Source: Nicotiana tabacum (Eukaryota; Streptophyta; Magnoliopsida; Solanales; Solanaceae). Taken from it: a stretch of DNA of 64,000 nt. The position numbers and the translations under genes were made by a program. The first letter of the stretch is position 1; every line of letters begins with the position of its first letter. Positions 36,681 to 46,955 of this stretch are shown piece by piece. The notes beneath the pieces were generated by a model. The model saw nothing but the letters and a program-made list of their open reading frames with translations, made no database searches and was not told the origin of the DNA. Location of the stretch: positions 98,473,766-98,537,765 of the forward strand of contig NC_134102.1 in the NCBI RefSeq assembly GCF_000715075.1, read 5' to 3'.

Positions 36681-37361
36681 TCACTTGAACGGGGCAACCT
36701 TTTGGGTCAATCTGGTCAACGGGGTTGCTATGGATGAAAGCCCCTCCACAAATCGACGGTAATAGCCCGCCAAACCCAGGAAACTACGGATCTCTGTAGC
36801 TGATGTGGGTCTAGGCCAGTTCTGGACTGCCTTAATCTTCTTAGGATCCACCTGAATACCCTCTGCTGATACAACGTGACCCAGGAAAGCAAATGAACTC
36901 AACCAAAACTCATATTTTGAGAACTTAGCATATAACTGGCTGTCTTTCAGAGTCTGAAGAATGATCCGAAGGTACTGCTCATGCTCATCTCGACTACGGG
37001 AGTAGATCAAGATATCATCAATAAACACAACCACAAAGGAATCCAAGTAGGGTTTAAACACCCGGTTCATCAAATCCATGAATGTTGCTGGGGCATTTGT
37101 CAGCCCAAATGACATCACTAGAAACTCATAATGCCCATACCGAGTCCGAAAAACTGTCTTAGGAACATCGGATGCCCTAATCCTCAACTGATGGTAGCCA
37201 GATCTCAAATCAATCTTTGAAAACACTTTGGCACCCTGAAGCTGATCAAATAAATCATCAATCCTCGACAATGGATATTTGTTCTTGATGGTGACTTTGT
37301 TCAACTGTCGATAATCTATACACATCCTCATCGATCCATCTTCCTTCTTCACAAACAACAC
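36681..37361 (-). pseudogene. Chromovirus reverse transcriptase
   Basis: An open 226-aa stretch with the RT motifs in order: [53 protein letters not shown] (the catalytic pair in FIDD) and [11 protein letters not shown]. The usual start of RT is in another frame upstream (37349-37440), separated by a frameshift and a TAG at 37371-37373 where Trp is expected. Confidence 0.9.
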
Positions 37362-39214
37362 CGGTGCACCCTAGGGCGAGACACTAGGTCTAATAAGCCC
37401 CTATCAAGCAAATCTTGCAACTGCTCCTTCAATTCTTTCAACTCTGGCGGGGCCATGCGATATGGTGGAATGGAAATAGGTTGAGTGTCCGGAGCCAAAT
37501 CAATGCAGAAATTAATATCCCTGTCAGGTGGAATCCCCGACAGGTCTGCAGGAAACATCTTTGGAAACTCACGAACAACCGGCACCGAATCTATGGAAGG
37601 AACCTCCGCACTAGAATCGCGGACATAAGCCAAATAAGCTAGACACCCCTTCTCGACCATATGCCGAGCCTTCACATAAGAGATAACCCTGCTGGCAAAA
37701 TAGCCAAGATTCCCTCTCCACTCTAATCGAGGCAACCCCTGCAAGGCTAAGGTCACCGTCTTGGCATGACAATCTAATATAGCATGATAAGGTGATAACC
37801 AATCCATACCCAGTATGACATCAAAATCAACCATGTCAAGAAGTAGAAGATCTACACGAGTCTCAAGACTCCCAATGGTGACCACACACGAACGATAAAC
37901 ACGATCTACAATAATAACATCTCCCACTGGTGTGGACATATACACAGAAGCACTCAAAGAATCGCGGGGCACAACCAAATAGGAAGCAAAATAGGAAGAC
38001 ATATAGGAGTAAGTAGATCCCGGATCAAATAGAGCTGAAGCATCTCTACTACAAACTGAAACAGTACCTGTGATAACAGCGTCAGATGACTCAGCCTCAG
38101 GCCTGGCTGGGAAAGCATAACACCGGGGCTGGGCCCCACCGCCCTGAACTACGTTCCTGGGACGGCCTCTAGCTGGCTGGTCTCCACCTCTAACGGCCTG
38201 ATCTCCACCTCTAACTGTCTGGCCCCTACCTCTGGCTGGCTGACCCCTACCTCTGGTTGGCTGAGAAGGTGGTGCAGCAACTGGTGCCGGAACCATGGCA
38301 CGAGAACTCTGATGCTGTGAGCTACCTGTTGCCCGAGGGCAAAATCTAGCAATATGCCTCGGATCACCACAAGTATAACATAACCTCGACTGTTGTGACA
38401 GCTGACCCTGAAACTGACCCTGTCGACCTGAATAACCACCCTGATAACTCTGGAGTGGAGTTGCACTAATAGGAGCTGGTGGTGCACTGTAGGCTAGCTG
38501 GTCGGAATAATGCATATGAGGGCCACGACCACTTGAGGCACCGTGGGATGCCTGGAGCGCTGAATGAAACAGCCTGGGAGGATGGCCTCTACCAAAAGTA
38601 CTCCTGCCTCTAGATGAGGCACCGCTGAACTCACCGGAATAATGAGACCTTTTGTCAGACCCCTGACCTCCCTGAGTAAGATCCATTTCGACCCGTCTGG
38701 CGACATTAGCAGCCGCTTGAAAAGAAATCTCAGTCCCAGTCTCCTTAGCCATCTGCAATCTGATAGGTTGAGCAAGTCCATCAATAAACCTCCTTACCCT
38801 CTCTCTCTCGGTGGGAAGCAGAAGAATGGCATGACGGGCCAAATCCACAAAATGAGTCTCATACTGAGTAACAGTCATACTGCCCTGCTGGAGATGGTCA
38901 AACTGACGGCGACGCTCCTCTCTCAATGTGATAAGCAGAAACTTCTCTATGAAGAGCTGAGAGAACTGGTCCCAAGTAAGAACAGGCGACCCAGCTGGTC
39001 TGGTCAACAAGTAATCTCTCCACCATTTCTTGGCGGAACCAGTCATCTGAAATGCATCAAAATTGACCCTATTGGTCTCCACTATACCCATGTTCCGTAA
39101 AACCTCGTGACAGCTGTCAAGATATTCCCAGGGGTCCTCTGAAGGAGCACCACTAAAGTGAACATGAAAGAGCTTGGTAAACCTATCCAATCTCCATAAA
39201 GCCTCAGAAGACAT
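37349..39214 (-). pseudogene. Chromovirus Gag, protease and RT start
   Basis: Begins MSSEALWRLDRFTKLF. The Gag capsid region is at about residues 15-190 (GSAKKWWRDYL, EFEKF-like FIEKFL, FVDLARHA). A nucleocapsid knuckle CYTCGDPRHIARFC (C-x2-C-x4-H-x4-C) follows around residue 280, then repeated RGRGQPARG-type basic repeats. The retropepsin has the active site ALFDPGSTYSYMS, with Asp-Pro-Gly as in Tekay relatives. A linker leads to the first RT residues (PPYRMAPPELKELKEQL). It is joined in frame to the upstream Gag start except for the TAG at 39233-39235. Confidence 0.9.
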
Positions 39215-39232
39215 AGCTGGTCCATCTCCGAC

Positions 39233-39679
39233 CTATGCCGCAATAACCGGCTGAACTAATCCGACTGGCTGAGCTGTTGGAGCCTGATACTGGGGAGCTA
39301 TCTGCTCTGGAGCGAGAGTGGTAGGAGTCTGGGCTCCTCCTCCAGCCTGAGAGACTGCTGGTGCCATGGGAAATGCGCCAGTTTGGGCCACACTCTCCAT
39401 AAGGCCCACCAAACGGACCAAAGCGTCCTGAAGTACTGGGGTAGCAATGACCCCCTCCGGAACCTGAGCTGGTCCGGCAGGAACAGTCTGGGTTGGAACC
39501 TCCTCGTCGAGCTCTATCTGAAGCTCCACTGCTGGGGCTGCTGCTCGAGCCCTAGACTGAGCCCTGCCCCTGCCTCGGCCTCTGGTACGACCTCGGCCTC
39601 GACCTCTGCCCCGTGTAGGAGCAGTCACTGGAGGCTCTGGCTGCTGCTCAGTTGAGGAAGCGGTATGTGTTCTCGCCAT
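39233..39679 (-). pseudogene. Chromovirus Gag N-terminus
   Basis: Starts MARTHTASS and has the Arg/Gly-rich run (GRGRGRGRTRGRGRG) seen at the start of Tekay Gag, then an acidic/proline-rich stretch. It stops at a TAG (39233-39235) just before the main Gag frame continues as VGDGPAMSSEA, so one C-to-T change in a CAG codon explains the break. Ten extra codons upstream are possible, but the Tekay-typical start is this Met. Confidence 0.85.
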
Positions 39680-39861
39680 CTGCGAGAGAATAAGAGTAGA
39701 AGAGTTCAATCAGTATTGAGGAAGCAACATCGCACGATAGAGAAGAAAAGAAGTTAAACTTGTTCCTAAACTTCATAGCCTCTAGAAGATAAGCACAGAC
39801 GTCTCCGTACCGATCCTACAGACTCTACTAAGCTTGCTCGTGAATCGTGAGACCTAGGCAA

Positions 39862-39879
39862 CCTAGTGCTTTGATGCCA
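39862..39879 (-). promoter_or_regulatory. Primer-binding site of the chromovirus (degenerate initiator-Met type)
   Basis: Minus strand reads TGGCATCAAAGCACTAGG, two bases from the LTR. Two changes from the TGGTATCAGAGC form retained by the outer element at 19870-19887. Confidence 0.8.
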
Positions 39880-39881
39880 AC

Positions 39882-42255
39882 TGTCACGACCCGAAATTTC
39901 CCACCGACGGGACCGTGATGGCGCCTAACATTTCACTTGCTAGGCCAACCAACGTTAGAGAATCATTTACCAATTCCTTATTTCTATTGAGTAATTAATA
40001 ATAATTAACTAAGATAAAATATAATAATTGCGGAATATCATAAATCTGTATTAACTACTACCACCCGGATCTGGAGTCGCAATTCACGAGCATTCAAGAA
40101 TTTGCTACAAGTAATAGTCAGAAAGAAATACAATTGTCTGAATGAAAGAAACAGTAGAACAGAAAAGATAGACGGGGACTTCAAGATCTGTGAACGCCGA
40201 CAGATCTACCTTGAGTCTCCGGACAGCGGACCAATAGCAGAATCCCGATCAACCCGAGCAGTATCAAAATCTGCACAGAAAGTGCAGAGTGCAGTATCAA
40301 TACAACCGATCCCATGTACTGGTAAGTGTCGAGCCTAACCTCGACGAAGTAGTGACGAGGCTAAGGCAAGACACCTACAAATTAACCTGTACAATTTAAC
40401 GGTGTATATAAAAATAATAGAAATGAAGAACTAAACAGGAAATGTCGGGAGGAAAACATATTGAGGGGAATACAAGATAAACAACTACAACTGAATGATC
40501 ACCGGAGCAGTCAATATACCATGAATCAACAGGAATAGTGAATACAGTAAAGAAAAAATGCACGACATCACCCTTCGTGCTTTTACTCTCAATCTCACCA
40601 TAAAAATCAATAGAAACGGCACGGCATCACCCTTCGTGCATTAACTCTCATATCATGGCACGACATCACTCTTTGTGCATTAACACTCATAATATGGCAC
40701 GGCATCACCCTTCGTGCATTAACACTCACAATATGGCACGACATCACCCTTCGTGCATTAACACTCACAATATGGCACGGCATCACCCTTCATGCATTAA
40801 CACTCTTCCTTACTATAATGCAATGCATAAATATCAATAGGGAGATAGAATAGCAAGTACAAACCTTACCTCAACATTTGGTTCCATAACATCAATCTCA
40901 ACTTGAAATAAAAACTCAATTATCACCAGAAAATCCGTAAACATGATGAGAACGATAAATTGAACAATACTAGTATAACATATCGCAATTAGGCATAGGG
41001 TTGAGACAACATAAGAAAAACTGAGAAACATGGAAAACTGGTACATTGGCGGCACATAAGTACTCGTCACCTCACATATACGCCGCTCACATGAATTTCA
41101 CTTAGCAAGTAATCTAAGGTTCCTAATTCCCTCAAGTCAGGGTTAGACACAACACTTACCTTGCTCCGAAGGCCACTTAATTCTCAATTACAGTATTTTC
41201 TTTGGAATTGACCTCCAAACCACTCGTATCTATTCAAAAATGACTCAATAATATCAAATTTAGCTAAAGGAATCAATTACATTGCATAAATTTAGATTTC
41301 CTAATGCGAGAAAAGTGTCACAATTGCGATTACTGACCTCGCAAATGCGGACAAAAGATTGCATTTGCGATCCATACCCTTCCTAGACTCCCTTCGCAAA
41401 TGCGAAGAAAAGTTTGTAATTGCGAACACAGGCTGGACCGGCTTCTCTTTATATTTGCGATGAGTAGTTCGCAAATGCGACCTCATCAGTGATCGCAAAT
41501 GCCAACCCTGACCTCGCATTTGCGAGGTCTGAGGCCTGCAACACAACTGACGTACACCAACTATTTTTCTAAGTCCAAATCACTCTGTAACCTATCCAAA
41601 ACTCGCCCGAACCCTCGGGGCTCCAAACCAAACATGCACGCAAGTCTAAAAATATCATACGAACTTGCTCGCACGATCAAATCGCTAAAATAACACCTAG
41701 AACTATGAATTTAGTACCAAATCAAATGAAAATCTCAAGAACACTTTAAAATTTCTATTTTCTCAACTGGACGTTCGAATCACGTCAAATTAACTTTGTT
41801 TCACACCAAATTTCACAGACAACTCTTAAATGCCACAATGAACCCGTACCGGGCTCCGAAATCAAAATACGGACCCGGTACTAACAATGCCAAACATCAA
41901 TCAATTCTTAAAAATAATTAATTTAGACTTTTAATTTTCATCAAAAATTCATAACTTGAGTTAGGGACCTCCGAATTCGATTCCGAGCATACGCACAGGT
42001 CCCATAATTCGATACGGACCTACCGGGACCGTCAAAATATGGATCCGGGCCCGTTTACTAAAAAATATTGACCGAAGTCAACTGAAATCAACTTTTAAGG
42101 TAAGAATTCTTATTTTCATTAGTTTTCAACATAAAAGCTTTCCGAAAACCTGTCCGGACTGCACACGTAAATCGAGGAGGGTAAAATGAGATTTTTAAGG
42201 CTTAAGAGCGCAAATTAGAGTTCTAAAATATAAGATGACCTTTTGGGTCATCACA
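39882..42255 (-). repeat. 5' LTR of the chromovirus, with a 442-bp deletion
   Basis: 2374 bp. Collinear with 31803-34618 except that the part matching about 33221-33662 is missing, with the junction at about 41302 (GATTTCCTAATGCGAG). It carries the same six-copy 39-bp array (40560-40815; CATCAC words at 40566, 40625, 40664, 40703, 40742, 40781). Confidence 0.92.
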
Positions 42256-42260
42256 AGTGC

Positions 42261-44180
42261 CCCCAGCAAAAGGGACGTTAGTACTGTCGAATAGTACTAG
42301 TATGTAAAACTAAACACCATCTCAATAGATTGAATAATAATCCAAGGGAGAAACAGTCATGAGTTCAATAAGAACTTCAAACAATACTAAAACATCAAGT
42401 AAGGGTCACATAAGTTCTTAAGTCAATTTACATGTTATTAGGTTGGGTGATCTTTACAACCGATATACCATAAGTTACAATACCACCGTATTCTTACACG
42501 GAGTCCGATCACGACCCGATCGGCTAGGTCGTCTCATTTGAGGCATCAACCATAACCACAATTTCAATTATCATTTACAGCATAGTCACCACCATGTGTG
42601 CGGCATGGCGTCCAATCACGACCCGATCGGTTAGGCCGTCCCACCCGAGACATTACCTTTTCAATAAATCATCTTACTTCACACTTCTTTCACATCTTTT
42701 CAATTCATTGGCACGAGTGGTCTCAATCAGAAGATCATTCTTGGCACTTGGCCATATTTCATAATTCAAGTTTCCCCTTTCCACATTCAAACATCATTAT
42801 TATCACTATCAACAACAATAAGGTTTCCCATTCAAGACATTACATTCACATATAAGCAATTTGGGAATCTTAGGCACGTAAAGTCTTTTCATACAATTTG
42901 GCATAATAACCTTTATTCGATCTTGACATGAAGTCTTAACATTACTAATACATATTCTACATTTTGAACACATCCTCAAACGGCAAAATGATATGATGAA
43001 GCATTTGGAATAAATATTGAACATACATCCTTCAACACAAACACATTAGGAATAGCCAATTCTATATTGATCAATTTGGGACTTACAACAATTACATGAA
43101 CACAATGGGATGCGATTCTAAGAAGAAGGGGGTTTAGCCAACATACCTCTATTGAGCTTTCTTAAACTTTTAAAATATTCCGGAATTCTTAGCAACTTCA
43201 ATGTATTTTAGAAATATAACAAGTTGAACCAAAATTAGGAAGATGATCATGATTCTAACTCATTTGAGCATATTATCAAGCACTAAGTGAGCATTAAGGT
43301 TTTTAAGGCCCTTTTATGAAAGATTCCATCATTTCTCAACCCATTCTCTACCATTTCTAGCTCACAACCTTTTTACACCCTTTGATAACACATGCATGCA
43401 AGATGAACAACTCCCATGCCCAAAATTTATCTTACTAATTACTCAATTCTAGATAAAATTCGAAATTGAGGGTTAGGGTGTAGAATCTTACTTTTAGGAT
43501 AAAGACCTAGTGCGTTTTTCTTGCTAATCTTCAAAGATTCGAGCACGAATTGAAGGACAATTTGTTGAGGATCACTCTCTCACTCTAGGGCAATCTCACA
43601 CCCTCAAAATGTCAGATTTTAGCTAAAAAAATAAGACAAAACGTTTAATTAACGAAGTAGGGTCAGATTATAAAAATCCAAAAATGAAGCTCCGCAACAG
43701 GGTATGTAGTCGCATATGCGACCGCATAATGGATATGCGGTCCGCATATTGGCCGCATAATTTGGTGCCAAAAACTGGAAAAATCTGCATGGGTCAGCGA
43801 TAGTTATGCGGCCCGTAGACCTATTATGTGGTCGCATAATGCGCTACAGAACTTCCCTCCGCAAAAATTTCCAAGGTTGATTATGGGATCAAAGTGCGGA
43901 CCGCGAAATGGTTATGCGGTCGCATAATTGACCGCGAAATTGACATAAAAAATGGCTCAAGTAGCTACTTCACTCTGCGGCCATTCTGCGGTCCGCAGAA
44001 TGATTATGCGGTCGCATAATGGGCATCAGAATTGCCTATTTCTGCAAAATAATTCCCTTAAACTCCCCAGCACACTGTTCAATCAAAAAAGTCCGAACCG
44101 CGCTACTATTATTGACCTCTACACCTACCCTGGCATCACGAAACCCCGATTTTTAGGAAATATTTTTACGGGGCCTTACA
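42261..44180. repeat. Right part of the solo LTR
   Basis: Continues the LTR begun at 31404. Non-coding, with a repeated pair of blocks near 42507 and 42614 (TCACGACCCGATCGG, YTAGGYCGTC) and GCGACCGCATAATG-type words at 43690-44030. Confidence 0.8.
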
Positions 44181-44185
44181 CAACT

Positions 44186-44640
44186 TCAAGAACTTAACGA
44201 CCGTTTCAATGAGGTGACAAGTGATTTGTTTCATAGAGTAGCTTGCCTGAACCCAGTTGATTCACTTTCTAGTTTTGACATTAGGAAGATAGTGAGAATG
44301 GCTAAATTATATCCTGATGACTTTGATGAATTTAATTTGGGTGTCCTTGAGAATCAACTTGCTAATTATATTATTGATGTACGTGATATTGATCAAAGAT
44401 TCTCCAATTTATGTGGACTTGGTGAACTTTCAAAAAAACTAGTTGAGACAAAGAAGAATATTACTTATCCTCTTGTATTTTGCTTAGTGAAACTTGCTTT
44501 GCTTCTGCCAATTGCCACTGCAACCATTGAAAGAGCTTTTTCTGCAATGAAATTTATCAAGAATGACTTGCGGAATTGAATGGATGATGAATATTTAGAT
44601 GGTTGCATAGTGCCTTATGTAGAAAAAAAGTATTTCGTAC
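44186..44640 (+). pseudogene. hAT transposase-like pseudogene, downstream fragment with hATC domain
   Basis: Continues the frame of 30872-31403: with one copy of the CAACT duplication counted, codons run on directly through the insertion point. Contains NPVDSLSSFDIRKIVRMA, then the hAT dimerisation motif ATIERAFSAMKFIKNDLRN. A TGA (44577-44579) stands where Arg is usual; similarity resumes after it (MDDEYLDGCIVPYVEKK). Confidence 0.88.
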
Positions 44641-44918
44641 TATTTCTAATGAGGTTGTTATAAAAATATTTTAAGAGATGAGACCTCGTCGAGTATAATT
44701 GTAATAGTATATTTAAATTGTGCTTCCAATAGTAATATTTTTTTGTTGATTCCTTTATATTGATTTTGATTTATACAATAGATAATTCGGTTAACGTGTT
44801 TTTATGATTTAGCTAAAAATTGTGTATTTTATTATGTGCACTATTCATAAAAAAAATTTTACTTATCCAAAGGTTGAACACTCTGTGTAAAATTTCTGGC
44901 TACACCACTATTTATATT

Positions 44919-45145
44919 TATGATGTTACTCAGGAGTGGGACAGAGAAAAAAAAACTAAAAAAGAAATCTCGTGTAAATTCTTATTAGATTGTTGAAGAG
45001 TATTTGCGAACAAAGATGGATTTTGTTCCTCCCCTGATGCAAAAAGTGAAAAAAGAAAAAGTTACCCACGCTCGGGTAAAAGAACTAAAAGCTGATCGCA
45101 AAAAACAGACGTTTTTTTTCCGTCTATTTAAAAATTATTGGCACA
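44919..45145. other. Unique flank between hAT and the foldback element
   Basis: No gene recognised. Probably the continuation of the PITH downstream region beyond the hAT insertion. Confidence 0.4.
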
Positions 45146-45154
45146 TTTATATAT

Positions 45155-45974
45155 CGGTAAAGGCCAAATATACCCTTGTACTTTTGAAAATAATTTAATA
45201 ATAACACTCGTTATACTATTGGGCTATATATACCCTTACTGTCATACTTTAGAACAAATATATCCTTATTTTGGCCGAAGTGCCACATGGCAGCACCAGA
45301 TTAAAACAAGTCATTTTCTTTTTACCCGATCCGTTTGAAAACTCACCACCCGACCCACCCATTTTCACCCCACTTAAAAATATAATCTTACATAAATAAG
45401 AACCCCATTTTACCTTACCCCTCTCTTGAAACACAAAGAAGCGAAAAATTAGGGTTTATCATATTTTAATTTCTGGGTTCTTTCAATTCGTTCATGTGAA
45501 TCTTAAATTTTTATGGTAACTGGTCCTTTTCTAGTTCTTTATTCTAGAGTGGTAACAAGGAATAAAAAATATAACAATTCTAGAATAAAGAACTAGAAAA
45601 GGACCGGTTACCATAAAAATTTAAGATTCACATAAACGAATTGAAAGAACTCAAAAATTGAAATATGATGAACCCTAATTTTTCGCTTCTTTGTGTTTCA
45701 AGAGAGGGGTAAGGTAAAATGGGGTTCTTATTTACGTAAGATTGTAATTTTAAGTGGGGTGAAAATGGGTGGGTCGGGTGGTAGATTTTCAAACGGATCG
45801 GGTAAAAAATAAAATGGTTTGTTTTAATCTGGTGCTGCCACGTGACGTTCCATCCAAAATAAGAGTATATTTGTTCCAAAGTATGACAACATGAGTATAT
45901 ATAGTCCAATAGTGTAACGAGAAATTTTTTTAAATCATTTTCGAAAGTACATGAGTATATTTGGCCCTTTATAG
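45155..45974. mobile_element. Foldback MITE (MULE-type), 394-bp arms
   Basis: The left arm 45155-45548 and right arm 45579-45974 are inverted copies, over 90% alike by eye, with a 30-bp spacer. Outer ends are CGGTAAAGGCCAAATA and its inverted counterpart TATTTGGCCCTTTATAG. A perfect 9-bp direct repeat TTTATATAT (45146-45154 and 45975-45983) is the target duplication, as made by Mutator-like elements. It has no coding capacity. The RNA of this segment would fold into a long hairpin. It lies about 0.8 kb upstream of the SHMT TATA-like box. Confidence 0.9.
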
Positions 45975-45983
45975 TTTATATAT

Positions 45984-46750
45984 TTAAGAATGTCTAAGTT
46001 CATACTTTTTCCCTTTAATAATGAGAGAATTTTTCAGGCGCTCACATGGAATTGAGTGATCTACTAGGAGGGTACGTATATATTCTACAAATATAAACTT
46101 TATACATCAAAAGTTTTTCTTTGTTTATTTTTAATATAATTGCAATCAAATGGTTTTCAAACATAATTTGAGGAAGTAATGAATTAAAGATGATTGAAAT
46201 GAAGATCTGCAATATATTAAAGTAACTTTATACTTTATGATAACTAATTTAAACTAATTGCTATTAGTAGTTTTTCTTCACAAAAAAAAGGCTACTCCCT
46301 TTATACGACACTTTATTCATTTTGGATGTTCCAAAAGGTGACATAATTCTATTTCTATACAACTAGACATTCAAAAATCTAAATTCATTACATTATTCAT
46401 AATATAGCTTTGATGTCATGTGTGTTCTAATTTCAACCATTACTTTAATATATATTTTTTCACTATAACTAAGTATATATAATTGAATACTATCTAAAGC
46501 TTTGCGTTAAATCAAAAAGTATCAAACATCATCTATAAAATGAAACTTATGAAGTATTACATAAAATTGAGACATATTTATAATAATTATTAGTATTAAT
46601 CAATATTAGTGAAGTTTTTATTTTTCAGAAAAAGAATATTATTCCACTCCCTTGCAAGGGATATAATATTAGTGGTGACTTTATTTAGGACAGGACCAGT
46701 GCATGAGCGGCGCGCAAATTTCCAAGCTAGGGTTCTTTTTTCTTTCCCTC
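45984..46750. other. AT-rich region upstream of the SHMT gene
   Basis: No gene. A stretch from about 46292 (CTACTCCCTTTATACG) to about 46556 (ATGAAGTATTA) could be a very worn Stowaway-type MITE, but the ends are too diverged to be sure. The rest is low-complexity AT-rich promoter-side sequence. Confidence 0.35.
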
Positions 46751-46760
46751 GTATTCCTTC

Positions 46761-46768
46761 ATATATAT
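46761..46768 (+). promoter_or_regulatory. Possible TATA box of the SHMT gene
   Basis: ATATATAT in TTCATATATATTCCC, about 190 bp before the start codon. It is followed by a GAAAAC/GAACAG stretch suitable for a transcription start. Position and context only. Confidence 0.4.
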
Positions 46769-46955
46769 TCCCTGTACGAAAAACCCCAAAGCTGAAAACA
46801 GAACAGAGTCTCAATAAGGTTAAACCATTTACATTTCATCTAATCCTTTTCATTTAATCCCACTGTTTCTAAGTTAAACTCTCTTTTTTCTATTTGCGTA
46901 ATAACTGAATTTTTGAGCTTTTTGAAGTGAAGGGGTTTTGCTGGTTAATTGTAAC

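Larger units (their letters stand above)
31803..42255 (-). mobile_element. Tekay/Del-type chromovirus (Ty3/gypsy), complete but decayed
   Basis: LTRs 31803-34618 and 39882-42255 start TGTCACGACCC and end GGGTCATCACA. Minus orientation is shown by the PBS at 39862-39879, the PPT beside 34619 and the coding strand. The internal 5.3 kb encodes, in order on the minus strand, Gag, protease, RT, RNase H, integrase and a C-terminal chromodomain-like tail. Flanks AGCAC (31798-31802) and AGTGC (42256-42260) look like a target duplication with two transitions. The LTRs differ by about 6% over their first 200 bp by eye, apart from a 442-bp deletion in the right one. Several stops and frameshifts show it is dead. 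Confidence 0.93.
31404..44180. mobile_element. Solo LTR (about 2.3 kb) interrupted by a chromovirus
   Basis: Ends TGTTACGCCCC (31404) and GGGGCCTTACA (to 44180). It is flanked by a perfect CAACT target duplication (31399-31403, 44181-44185). The LTR sequence consists of 31404-31802 plus about 42261-44180. No internal region or second LTR of the same family is present, so it is most simply a solo LTR left by recombination. It contains a cluster of CGCATATGCG-like and GCGGTCCGC-type short inverted repeats at about 43690-44030. Confidence 0.85.
30296..44910 (+). mobile_element. hAT DNA transposon, internally shortened and split by a solo LTR
   Basis: The left end CAGTGGCGGAGCTA and right end TGGCTACACCACTA are imperfect inverted repeats of the common plant hAT type. 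They are flanked by a perfect 8-bp target duplication TTTATATT (30288-30295 and 44911-44918), which is diagnostic for hAT. Removing the inserted LTR leaves about 1.8 kb, too short for an autonomous element; it encodes only the middle and C-terminal part of a transposase-like protein. It inserted about 600 bp past the PITH stop codon. Confidence 0.9.

Noticed and set aside
38642..39100. 152-codon open frame on the plus strand opposite chromovirus Gag (and similar at 37415, 38149 and 58524)
   Set aside because: Antisense shadows of recognisable gag, pol or LINE frames.
46938..46955. Upstream start for SHMT at 46938
   Set aside because: It is a TTG codon; the ATG at 46956 matches the N-terminus of the plastid isoform.
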